From: JAWOGN01 sp046496815 | Lineage (GTDB): Bacteria > Desulfobacterota > DSM-4660 > Desulfatiglandales > Desulfatiglandaceae | Reading direction: 5' to 3' | Length of the DNA: 6,433 nucleotides | Assembly: GCA_046496815.1 (NCBI GenBank) | Contig: JAWOGN010000196.1 | Location: forward strand, 1 to 6,433 | In this document: piece by piece, positions 1 to 5,224 of the stretch | How the letters are laid out: each line of letters starts with the position of its first letter | Position numbering within the stretch: position 1 is the first letter of the stretch | The notes under the pieces: model-generated | The model's input: only the letters and a program-made list of their open reading frames with translations | Databases searched by the model: none | What the model was told of the DNA's origin: nothing | Translations under genes and position numbers: made by a program

Positions 1-52
1 ATGCGCTTTTCACAGGAGGGTATCAACGCAACATGCGGGAAGCGCTTCGACT

Positions 53-1240
53 TCAGTCGGCTGGAAAGGGATACACATACCTTGCAGAGGCAACGGCTTG
101 AGGCCAGACGGTCTCGAGTTTTCCGTCAATCCACTGGACGAGATAGGTGGGGAGTTTGTTCTGCTGGGTTTTCTTCTCGTAGGAGACGAATTTGACCGGC
201 CCGAATATCGTCATCGTGTCTGTTTCCGCAAGCGCATCTCTCATTCCCTTTGATGTCAACGCATTCGTTCTTTTCAGTGCGTCTGCAATCACATACATAG
301 CCGCATATGCTTGCGCACCATGATAATCCGGTGGGGATTGATGGTCGTTCACGAATTTATCATAGAATTTTTTCGCCCCGGGGTAGGGCACCGAAGCGGC
401 CCAAATCGTCGAGGAAAAAGCATGATTTGCAGCATCACCCGCGTAATCTCTGAAACGCTGAGAGGTAAATGCAGCGGAATTTCCCAGAAACAGTCCGGGC
501 CGCACTTCCAGTGCTTTGGCCCGTTGCATCAGTGTGGCCGCATCCGCCGGTTGAAAAACCATGTATACAAGATCCGGGTCTGCAACTCGAACTTTAAGAA
601 AAAGGGAATCGGGGTCATTGAGATCGGACTCATAAGCCGCTTTCAAAACCACATCAAAAGCCGACTGCTCGCATTGTTTGAGAAAGCGCTTTAACCCAAA
701 CACCCCGGACAAGGTGTTTTCATAAAGAATTGCTACGGTTCTGACGCGTGTCACGTTTTTAAGAAAAGAAGCGAGTGTCTCGGGATGTTCGCTTACCGGG
801 GGATTCAGCCTAAAGACATACCGCCAGTTCTGTTCTGTGATTTTGTCCGCAGATGCCGTGTTTACGAGGAAGGGAACCTTTCGCTGCTGTGCGACGCTCG
901 CGGCCTCCCAAACGACTGAACTGGAGATGCCGCCGGCAAGAACCGCGACCTTTTCCGCCGTGATCAATTCCTCAGCGACCACCCTGCCGACATCGGGTCT
1001 TCCGCCGGTATCTCTGAAAATCAGTTCAAGCGTGTCGCCGTTAGGAAAGCCTGTTGTATTGATTTCATGTTCGGCCATCAAGAAGGACTTTTTTTCAATC
1101 TCCCCAAACTCGGCGAGCTTTCCACTCAAAGGAAGAATTACGCCGACCTTGATGGCCTCAGCGAGGGCGGGACCCACCAGGCCGGGAGATGGTACCGCCA
1201 GGGTTAAGAGCATACACAAGATACCGCCAATTTTTTTCAT
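53..1240 (-). CDS. ABC transporter substrate-binding protein, LivK / Peripla_BP_6 type
   Basis: This is a periplasmic solute-binding protein of the branched-chain amino acid (LivK-like, type I fold) family. It should capture an amino acid or related small molecule and deliver it to an ABC permease. The 395-residue product starts with a clear signal peptide: MKK, a hydrophobic core at about residues 5-26, and a likely cleavage after ALA near residue 27. The mature part opens with the family hallmark IKVGVILPLSGKLAEFG, followed by the usual lobe-1 elements (LIFRDTGGRPDVG, then VAVLAGGISSSVVWEAASVAQQ with the Ser-rich ligand loop) and a lobe-2 YHGAQAYAAMYVIADAL helix. Length is normal for the family. 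The SD before the ATG is weak, but the signal peptide supports this start. A promoter candidate lies upstream at 1282-1309. No permease or ATPase gene is visible, although only 52 nt follow the stop inside the window. Family is secure; the ligand cannot be read from sequence. Confidence 0.92.
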   Translation of the reverse strand: MKKIGGILCMLLTLAVPSPGLVGPALAEAIKVGVILPLSGKLAEFGEIEKKSFLMAEHEINTTGFPNGDTLELIFRDTGGRPDVGRVVAEELITAEKVAVLAGGISSSVVWEAASVAQQRKVPFLVNTASADKITEQNWRYVFRLNPPVSEHPETLASFLKNVTRVRTVAILYENTLSGVFGLKRFLKQCEQSAFDVVLKAAYESDLNDPDSLFLKVRVADPDLVYMVFQPADAATLMQRAKALEVRPGLFLGNSAAFTSQRFRDYAGDAANHAFSSTIWAASVPYPGAKKFYDKFVNDHQSPPDYHGAQAYAAMYVIADALKRTNALTSKGMRDALAETDTMTIFGPVKFVSYEKKTQQNKLPTYLVQWIDGKLETVWPQAVASARYVYPFPAD

Positions 1241-1281
1241 GACAAATCGCCGTCCACAGAAAAGAGATGGAAGAAATTCTT

Positions 1282-1309
1282 ATTGTATGGGATATCCGGA
1301 AGCTTTCAA
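1282..1309 (-). promoter_or_regulatory. Candidate sigma-70 promoter for the binding-protein gene
   Basis: Reading the minus strand, TTGAAA (1309-1304) is followed by a 16-nt spacer and TACAAT (1287-1282). Each box matches five of six consensus bases. Transcription would start near 1275, about 35 nt before the ATG at 1240. This is based on sequence match only. Confidence 0.5.
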
Positions 1310-1337
1310 AAGTCCTCATACCTGTTATCGTTTGAAA
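1304..1337. repeat. Inverted repeat joining the two divergent -35 boxes
   Basis: TTTCAAA (1304-1310) and its exact reverse complement TTTGAAA (1331-1337) are separated by 20 nt. The repeat arms coincide with the -35 boxes of the two divergent promoter candidates. It could simply reflect two similar promoters back to back, or be an operator for a shared regulator. The rest of the 1241-1501 gap shows no gene. It holds only a small hairpin, GCCGG-CTTTT-CCGGC at 1438-1452, in the presumed parB-like leader. Confidence 0.4.
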
Positions 1338-1359
1338 ACGCAAACCTTTTCCATAAGAT
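1332..1359 (+). promoter_or_regulatory. Candidate sigma-70 promoter for the parB-like/SPL-like genes
   Basis: On the plus strand, TTGAAA (1332-1337) is followed by a 16-nt spacer and TAAGAT (1354-1359), which match five and four of six consensus bases. It would give a leader of about 135 nt before the ATG at 1502. It points away from the minus-strand promoter at 1282-1309, and the two -35 boxes face each other. This is weaker than the minus-strand candidate. Confidence 0.35.
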
Positions 1360-1501
1360 TTGCTCACGCGTACGTTGTGCCGGGGTAATGTCGTTTGCAC
1401 AAATTGTTTTGGAATGCTAATGAATGCGCAGCCCGATGCCGGCTTTTCCGGCTGTCGACGGTCCGCTTTCAGCAGCATGGATCGGAGGATGAAAAAGCCC
1501 C

Positions 1502-2491
1502 ATGAAAGCTTCGGAAGTGATACAAACCGCCCCGCGTTGGATCGAGCTCGAACGGATTGAATGCGCTGTCGGGCCCTACTGCATGAGTTTTGGATTTGAT
1601 CTCGAACCGCTGATGCAATCCATCAGAGCGGTCGGGCTGGTGAACGCGCCTTTGCTCATGAAAAATGAGCATGGGCGTTACGATGTTATTTCCGGCTTTC
1701 GTAGAATCCAAGCGGTGAGATTCTTGGGGTGGGAAAAAATCCTTGGGAGGAGTTTGTCACGACCCCGGCGGTCCCCCCTGGAATGCCTTCTTCTGAATCT
1801 TTATGACAACCTTGCCACGAGGAAACTCAATGATGTGGAAAAGGGAATGGTACTCAAACGTCTCTCCCCGTTGCTTTCCGAAAATGAGCTGCTGGCGGGG
1901 TACATGCCGCTGTTGGATCTGCGGGCGCACGCCCCCATTTTAAATCTCTATCTTCGAATTGAAAACGAGCTTGAATGGCCGATCAAGGAATCACTGGCGC
2001 GGGGACACCTGTCAATGCAGGTGGCCGGCAAGCTTTTGGACCTGGAAGGGGCGGACAGGGCAGCGGTTTTTAAGCTCATTTCAATTCTAAAATTTAATGT
2101 GAACGAACAAAACCAAGTTATCGATTATATGAATGATATTTCAAAAGCTGAAAAAAAGCCAACCGTACAATTGTGCAATCAGATATCGCGTGAAGGTATC
2201 CTTTCTGATTCGAGGATGAATACGCCCCAGAAGGCCAAGGCCATATTAAAGCGTCTGCGAGCGCAGCGCTTTCCCAGGCTTCAGCAGGCCGAAGCGGTTT
2301 TCAAAAAGCGCGTTTCAACCTTGCGCCTTCCGAAGGGGGTCAAAATATCCGCCCCCCCGTATTTCGAGTCACCCGACTACCAACTTCAGGTGACCTTTAG
2401 AGACGGCGGGGATCTGGAGGCCAAAATCGAGCAGCTATTTAGGATCAAGTCTCTGAAAAGCTTAAAAAATCCATGGGAGCAGGGCGTTTAA
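1502..2491 (+). CDS. ParB/Spo0J-like DNA-binding protein (ParB N-terminal domain)
   Basis: The 329-residue product has a ParB N-terminal (CTPase/nuclease-like) domain at about residues 14-120. Visible hallmarks are GFDLEPLMQSIRAVGLVNAPLL (32-53; ParB 'L..SI...G...P'), the phosphate-binding box GFRRIQA (65-71; GERRxxA in classical ParB) and DNLATRKLNDVEKG (102-115; ENxxRxxLxxxE in ParB). A KorB-like helical DNA-binding region follows, with LARGHLSMQVAGKLL at 165-179 matching the 'G.LS..HA..LL' pattern. The tail (about 245-319) is basic, then ends in a short strand-plus-helix unit. No ParA ATPase gene lies nearby, so a role in chromosome partition is doubtful. A sequence-specific DNA-binding or nucleotide-switch partner for the next gene is more likely (inference). 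A GGAGG at 1484-1488 sits 13 nt before the ATG, a long but usable spacing. The stop overlaps the next start as TAATG. Domain call is strong; function unknown. Confidence 0.85.
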   Translation: MKASEVIQTAPRWIELERIECAVGPYCMSFGFDLEPLMQSIRAVGLVNAPLLMKNEHGRYDVISGFRRIQAVRFLGWEKILGRSLSRPRRSPLECLLLNLYDNLATRKLNDVEKGMVLKRLSPLLSENELLAGYMPLLDLRAHAPILNLYLRIENELEWPIKESLARGHLSMQVAGKLLDLEGADRAAVFKLISILKFNVNEQNQVIDYMNDISKAEKKPTVQLCNQISREGILSDSRMNTPQKAKAILKRLRAQRFPRLQQAEAVFKKRVSTLRLPKGVKISAPPYFESPDYQLQVTFRDGGDLEAKIEQLFRIKSLKSLKNPWEQGV

Positions 2492-3612
2492 TGGCAAATT
2501 TAAGGTTCAAGAAGGTGGTCCTAGACACCCGGGCCCATCGCCATGCATTCACGCAGAGAATCTTGAATCGACTTTCGAACCCGCCGGTTCAACACCTTGA
2601 CTCGGCAGCCGATGAACAACCGCCTGCGCTGCACCGAGCAGCCGGGTATCAAACCGAGATGGGCAAAGACACTCTACATCTTCTTCCGTTTAAGGGAAAT
2701 TTTCTCAAACCGTGCCCCGGGACGAAGGCATACATTTGCTGTGGCTACCAAATCCTCAATGTTGCAACCCAGTGTCCGCTCGACTGCAGTTACTGCATCT
2801 TGCAATCCTATTTTGACCAGCCCAATTTGAGGGTTTTTGTCAATCTGGAAAACGAATTGGATCGGGTGTGCAAGCGGATCGACGACACACCGGATCAGGT
2901 CTTCAGGGTAGGTACCGGAGAATTCACGGATAGCCTGGCTCTTGATTCAATCACAGGGTGGAGCGATCTGCTTTTGCCGCGATTTAGCAAAAGAAAAAAT
3001 GCCGTACTGGAACTGAAGACCAAAACGGCCTCGGTTGATCGCCTGCTCGCTTCCAAACACAGGGATCGCATCATTGTGTCATGGTCGTTGAACAGCCCCT
3101 ACATTGCCACCCGTGAGGAGCACCGGGCTGCAAGTCTCAAGCGGCGACTGGAGGCTGCCGGACGCTGTCAATCCGACGGGTTTGTCCTGGGGTTTCATTT
3201 TGACCCGTTGATTCCGCACCCCCGATGGGAGGAAGGGTATTTGGAGACCCTGGAATTATTGGATAAATATATTGATCCCGGAGGGATCATCTGGGTGAGT
3301 TTGGGTTCATTCAGATTTATGCGGCAACTGAAACCGATCATTCGGCGACGCCACCCGGATTCCTGCGTGCTTGACGGGGAATTCATTCAAGGACTTGACG
3401 GGAAGATGCGCTATTTCAAGCCCATCCGTATGGAACTGTATGCGTTCATGCGGCAGAACCTGGAGAAGTGGTTCAAGGATTTGGGTCTCTATCTCTGTAT
3501 GGAATCCAGTGATGTTTGGGAGCATAGTATGGGCTGGTCCCCAAATAATTCCGATGGCTTACGTCACTATCTGGATGAGCGGGTGAAAGAAATTTTTGGT
3601 AGCAATCCCTGA
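2491..3612 (+). CDS. Radical SAM protein, spore photoproduct lyase (SPL)-like family
   Basis: This is a 373-residue radical SAM enzyme. The cluster motif is CPLDCSYC (C95, C99, C102; CxxxCxxC), which should bind a [4Fe-4S] cluster and SAM. Downstream blocks match Bacillus SplB as I recall it: FVNLENELDR, the GTGEFTDSLALDSIT segment (141-155), LELKTKTASVDRLL (173-186), GF...P...WEEGY (233-250) and the C-terminal RY strand. Key differences are that the SplB catalytic Cys141 aligns with Glu144 and SplB Tyr99 aligns with Ile103, while Tyr97 is kept as Y101. A true thymine-dimer SPL activity is therefore doubtful. Three extra cysteines (C75, C83, C84) precede the main motif. An in-frame ATG at 2473 exists, but the ATG at 2491 overlaps the preceding stop and has purine-rich GGGAGCAGGG 6 nt upstream, so it is preferred. 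Coupled translation with the ParB-like gene suggests a joint function. Family strong, substrate unknown. Confidence 0.86.
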   Translation: MANLRFKKVVLDTRAHRHAFTQRILNRLSNPPVQHLDSAADEQPPALHRAAGYQTEMGKDTLHLLPFKGNFLKPCPGTKAYICCGYQILNVATQCPLDCSYCILQSYFDQPNLRVFVNLENELDRVCKRIDDTPDQVFRVGTGEFTDSLALDSITGWSDLLLPRFSKRKNAVLELKTKTASVDRLLASKHRDRIIVSWSLNSPYIATREEHRAASLKRRLEAAGRCQSDGFVLGFHFDPLIPHPRWEEGYLETLELLDKYIDPGGIIWVSLGSFRFMRQLKPIIRRRHPDSCVLDGEFIQGLDGKMRYFKPIRMELYAFMRQNLEKWFKDLGLYLCMESSDVWEHSMGWSPNNSDGLRHYLDERVKEIFGSNP

Positions 3613-3623
3613 GAATGTATGAT
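3596..3623 (+). promoter_or_regulatory. Candidate internal promoter ahead of the nfu-like gene
   Basis: TTGGTA (3596-3601), inside the last codons of the radical SAM gene, is followed by a 16-nt spacer and TATGAT (3618-3623). The boxes match four and five of six consensus bases. Start would be near 3630, giving a leader of about 50 nt. It would let the Fe-S carrier be expressed apart from the upstream pair. Match alone; modest evidence. Confidence 0.33.
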
Positions 3624-3639
3624 ATTTGAATAAATTCAA

Positions 3640-3654
3640 TGAGACAGGGTCTCA
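3640..3654 (+). other. Small hairpin in the nfu-like leader
   Basis: TGAGAC and GTCTCA form a perfect 6-bp stem around a 3-nt loop (AGG), ending 16 nt before the SD of the nfu-like gene. Just upstream, TTGAAT (3626-3631) and ATTCAA (3634-3639) form another short inverted repeat. There is no T-tract after either, so they are not terminators. They may protect the mRNA end or be chance. Confidence 0.35.
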
Positions 3655-3682
3655 CCCAATCAACGAAATGAGGGAGGCAGCA

Positions 3683-3910
3683 ATGACATTAAAAGAAAAG
3701 GTTGAAAGCGCACTCGCGAAAGTAAGACCCTCACTGCAGGCGGACGGCGGTGATGTGGAACTGGTGGATGTGGATGAGAGCGGTGTGGTCAAAGTGACCT
3801 TGCAGGGTGCGTGTGCAGGATGCCCGATGTCACAAATGACACTCAAAATGGGGATCGAAAAAATTTTGAAGCAGAATGTACCTGAAGTCATCCGGGTAGA
3901 AGCGGTCTGA
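3683..3910 (+). CDS. NifU C-terminal-domain (Nfu-type) Fe-S cluster carrier
   Basis: This is a 75-residue stand-alone NifU C-terminal domain (PF01106 family) that binds a [4Fe-4S] cluster between subunits and hands it to client enzymes in the cytoplasm. Family marks are LQADGGDVELVDVD (18-31) and the metal-binding loop GACAGCPMSQMTL (42-54) with the CxxC pair C44/C47, then a final helix and strand ending VIRVEAV. Length is typical of single-domain Nfu proteins; the A-type domain fused to it in NfuA is absent. The ATG at 3683 is chosen because AGGGAGG (3671-3677) lies 5 nt upstream. Upstream in-frame starts at 3626 (TTG) and 3668 lack an SD and would extend the family's normal N-terminus. It lies 70 nt after the radical SAM gene. 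Possible clients in the window are that enzyme and MiaB (inference). Confidence 0.93.
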   Translation: MTLKEKVESALAKVRPSLQADGGDVELVDVDESGVVKVTLQGACAGCPMSQMTLKMGIEKILKQNVPEVIRVEAV

Positions 3911-3914
3911 AGTC

Positions 3915-3947
3915 GTCCAATTACCGATACTAAATTGACGATTGGAC
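3915..3947 (+). repeat. Inverted repeat between the nfu-like and dehydrogenase genes
   Basis: GTCCAAT (3915-3921) pairs with ATTGGAC (3941-3947) across 19 nt. CGTCCAAT can alternatively pair with ATTGACG (3934-3940) with one bulged C, giving two competing stems. No T-run follows, so it is not a classical terminator. It could be an mRNA processing or 3'-end structure, or a protein-binding site. Confidence 0.35.
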
Positions 3948-4008
3948 CATTCTATATGAAAGGGAAGTGCATCGGTCCATGAAAGAAAAAACCGAAATGG
4001 GGGGAGAT

Positions 4009-4869
4009 ATGGAGATCAAGACGGTAGGGGTTGTGGGTGCCGGCACAATGGGCAATGGAATCGCCCAGGTGGCGGCGCAAGTGGGCTGCAATGTGGTCAT
4101 GAGAGACATCGAAGATACCTTTGTTGAACGCGGTATGAAAAATATCGATAAATTTCTGTCGCGAAGTGTGGAAAAGGGGAAACTTGAGGCCGGTGAAAAA
4201 GATGTAATTCTTGCCAGAATCAAGGGAACGACGGAGTTATCCCAATTGGAGGATGCGGATTTTGTGGTTGAAGCGGTTATAGAAGATTTGGATTTGAAAA
4301 AAAGCGTTTTTAAGGAGTTGGATGAATGTTGTCGTCCCGAAGTGGTGCTTGCATCCAATACGTCGTCCATGTCGCTGACGGAGATTGCAGCCGCCACAAG
4401 TCGGCCTGACAAGGTCTGCGGTATGCATTTTTTCAATCCCGTGCCGCTGATGAAGCTGGTGGAGGTGATCCGAGGATATGCGACAAGCGATGACACCGTC
4501 GCGATTGCCACCGCGCTTGCGAAAAGAATGGGTAAGGTGACGGTAGAAGTCAAGAAGGACTCACCGGGCTTTATCGTCAATCGTATCATGATCCCCCATA
4601 TGCTGGAGGCGATAAAGATCGTTGAAGAAGGCATCGCCAGTATCGAGGATGTGGATACCGCCGTGAAAAACGGGTTGAATTATCCCATGGGACCTTTCGA
4701 ACTCATGGATCTCACGGGCATCGATATCGCGTTCTTTGTGACGGAGTACTTTTACAAGGAACTGAATAAAGAATCAAAATGGGTGTCTCCGAATCTGCTC
4801 AAAACGATGATACGCGCCGGAAAATTGGGGCGGAAGACGGGCAGCGGCTGGTACGATTTCGACAAATGA
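4009..4869 (+). CDS. 3-hydroxybutyryl-CoA dehydrogenase (NAD-dependent)
   Basis: This enzyme interconverts (S)-3-hydroxybutyryl-CoA and acetoacetyl-CoA with NAD(H), in butyrate/fatty-acid oxidation or acetoacetyl-CoA-dependent synthesis. The 286-residue product has the usual length. The N-terminal Rossmann domain shows VGVVGAGTMGNGIA (GxGxxG at 10-15), with D33 at the end of strand 2 favouring NAD over NADP. Catalytic residues are in place: S119 in ASNTSS, H140 in GMHFFNPVP, E152 and N191 in DSPGFIVNRI. The C-terminal dimer domain has NYPMGPFELMDLTGID and ends GRKTGSGWYDF. The start at 4009 is chosen because homologues begin just before the strand IKTVGVVG. The GGAG before it is only 2 nt away, so 3979 (AGGGAAG 11 nt upstream) or GTG 3967 are possible longer starts. 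It is the last gene before the terminator at 4919. Function very likely; pathway direction not readable here. Confidence 0.92.
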   Translation: MEIKTVGVVGAGTMGNGIAQVAAQVGCNVVMRDIEDTFVERGMKNIDKFLSRSVEKGKLEAGEKDVILARIKGTTELSQLEDADFVVEAVIEDLDLKKSVFKELDECCRPEVVLASNTSSMSLTEIAAATSRPDKVCGMHFFNPVPLMKLVEVIRGYATSDDTVAIATALAKRMGKVTVEVKKDSPGFIVNRIMIPHMLEAIKIVEEGIASIEDVDTAVKNGLNYPMGPFELMDLTGIDIAFFVTEYFYKELNKESKWVSPNLLKTMIRAGKLGRKTGSGWYDFDK

Positions 4870-4918
4870 AAGACACAGTTGAAGTTGAGGTGCGTGACCC
4901 GAGGCTGGAGATCGGATA

Positions 4919-4950
4919 AAAGAAGGCAGTTCCATGGAACTGCCTTCTTT
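4919..4950. terminator. Bidirectional Rho-independent terminator
   Basis: A perfect 32-nt palindrome centred on CCATGG gives a 14-bp stem with a CATG loop, GC-rich in the middle (GGCAGTTCC arms) and flanked by A-runs on the left and T-runs on the right. It reads as an intrinsic terminator on both strands (TTCTTT end on plus, TTCTTTTATCC on minus). It sits 49 nt after the dehydrogenase stop and 25 nt after the stop of the minus-strand mini-gene, so it serves both converging transcripts. Confidence 0.88.
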
Positions 4951-4975
4951 ATTAGAAGAAAACGGGGTCAAGCCG

Positions 4976-5065
4976 CTATTTGTTTTTATGACGCATTCTT
5001 CTTCGTAATTTTTTGTGCTTGTGTTTCGTGATTTTCTTGCGACGCTTTTTTACGACACTCCCCAT
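4976..5065 (-). CDS. AURKAIP1/COX24-domain mini-protein, 29 residues
   Basis: A very short gene easily missed by length cut-offs. It encodes MGSVVKKRRKKITKHKHKKL followed by RRRMRHKNK: 10 Lys, 6 Arg and 3 His in 29 residues. The start MGSV-KKRRKK-.-KHKHKKL-R-.R matches the bacterial AURKAIP1/COX24 C-terminal domain (PF08213) proteins, whose mitochondrial relatives are mitoribosomal proteins. A role with rRNA or the small ribosomal subunit is likely but is inferred from the family and charge. GGGAGGT (5080-5074) lies 8 nt before the ATG, an excellent SD. A TTGACA -35 box lies upstream at 5126-5121, and the shared terminator lies after the stop. It follows the GGDEF gene on the same strand, but its own promoter suggests separate expression. 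Confidence 0.87.
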   Translation of the reverse strand: MGSVVKKRRKKITKHKHKKLRRRMRHKNK

Positions 5066-5096
5066 ACAATAAAACCTCCCTTAATTTCACTAATTA

Positions 5097-5126
5097 TTAC
5101 TACTATCTTAGCGGGAATCATGTCAA
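5097..5126 (-). promoter_or_regulatory. Candidate promoter of the COX24-domain gene
   Basis: A perfect TTGACA lies on the minus strand at 5126-5121. The -10 box is less clear: GTAGTA at 17 nt or TAGTAA at 18 nt (5103-5097), in an AT-rich run that continues to the RBS. Leader would be about 25-30 nt. The remaining gap up to 5224 (3' of the GGDEF gene) shows no gene and no clear terminator. Confidence 0.5.
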
Positions 5127-5224
5127 CAGTTATTTTTGCCCGGGTGCGGGGATGTCGGAATGGGATATAAAGCGGTTACAACAAAAAGTTTACATAATAC
5201 ATGTTATCAGACATAAAGAAAATT

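Noticed and set aside
1..195. Plus-strand open frame with an internal AGGAGGG
   Set aside because: It runs antisense to the end of the secure binding-protein gene, has no recognisable domain and shows no family-like pattern.
1395..1423. TTGCAC-17-TAATGA as a promoter, or TTGCACAAATTG as a sigma-54 site
   Set aside because: The -35 box matches only three of six bases, and the sigma-54 reading lacks the GG of the -24 element.
1360..1560. Plus-strand 66-codon frame overlapping the parB-like start, with ATGs at 1477 and 1489
   Set aside because: It uses a different frame from the ParB-like protein, ends inside it and has no recognisable content. The GGAGG in it serves the start at 1502.
2473..2490. 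Longer start for the radical SAM gene at ATG 2473
   Set aside because: It would extend 16 nt further into the upstream gene, while the ATG at 2491 has a suitable purine-rich site and the typical stop-start overlap.
3935..3958. TTGACG followed by TATATG as a promoter for the dehydrogenase
   Set aside because: The spacer is only 12 nt, too short for sigma-70, and no better -35 box lies at 16-18 nt.
3930..4634. Long minus-strand open frame, 234 codons
   Set aside because: It lies wholly opposite the dehydrogenase gene, is rich in Ser/Thr/Ile runs typical of an antisense shadow, and has no domain or RBS support.
5205..5224. Imperfect palindrome ATAATACATGTTAT region as terminator of the GGDEF gene
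   Set aside because: AT-rich, bulged and without a following T-run on the minus strand; too weak to list as a terminator.
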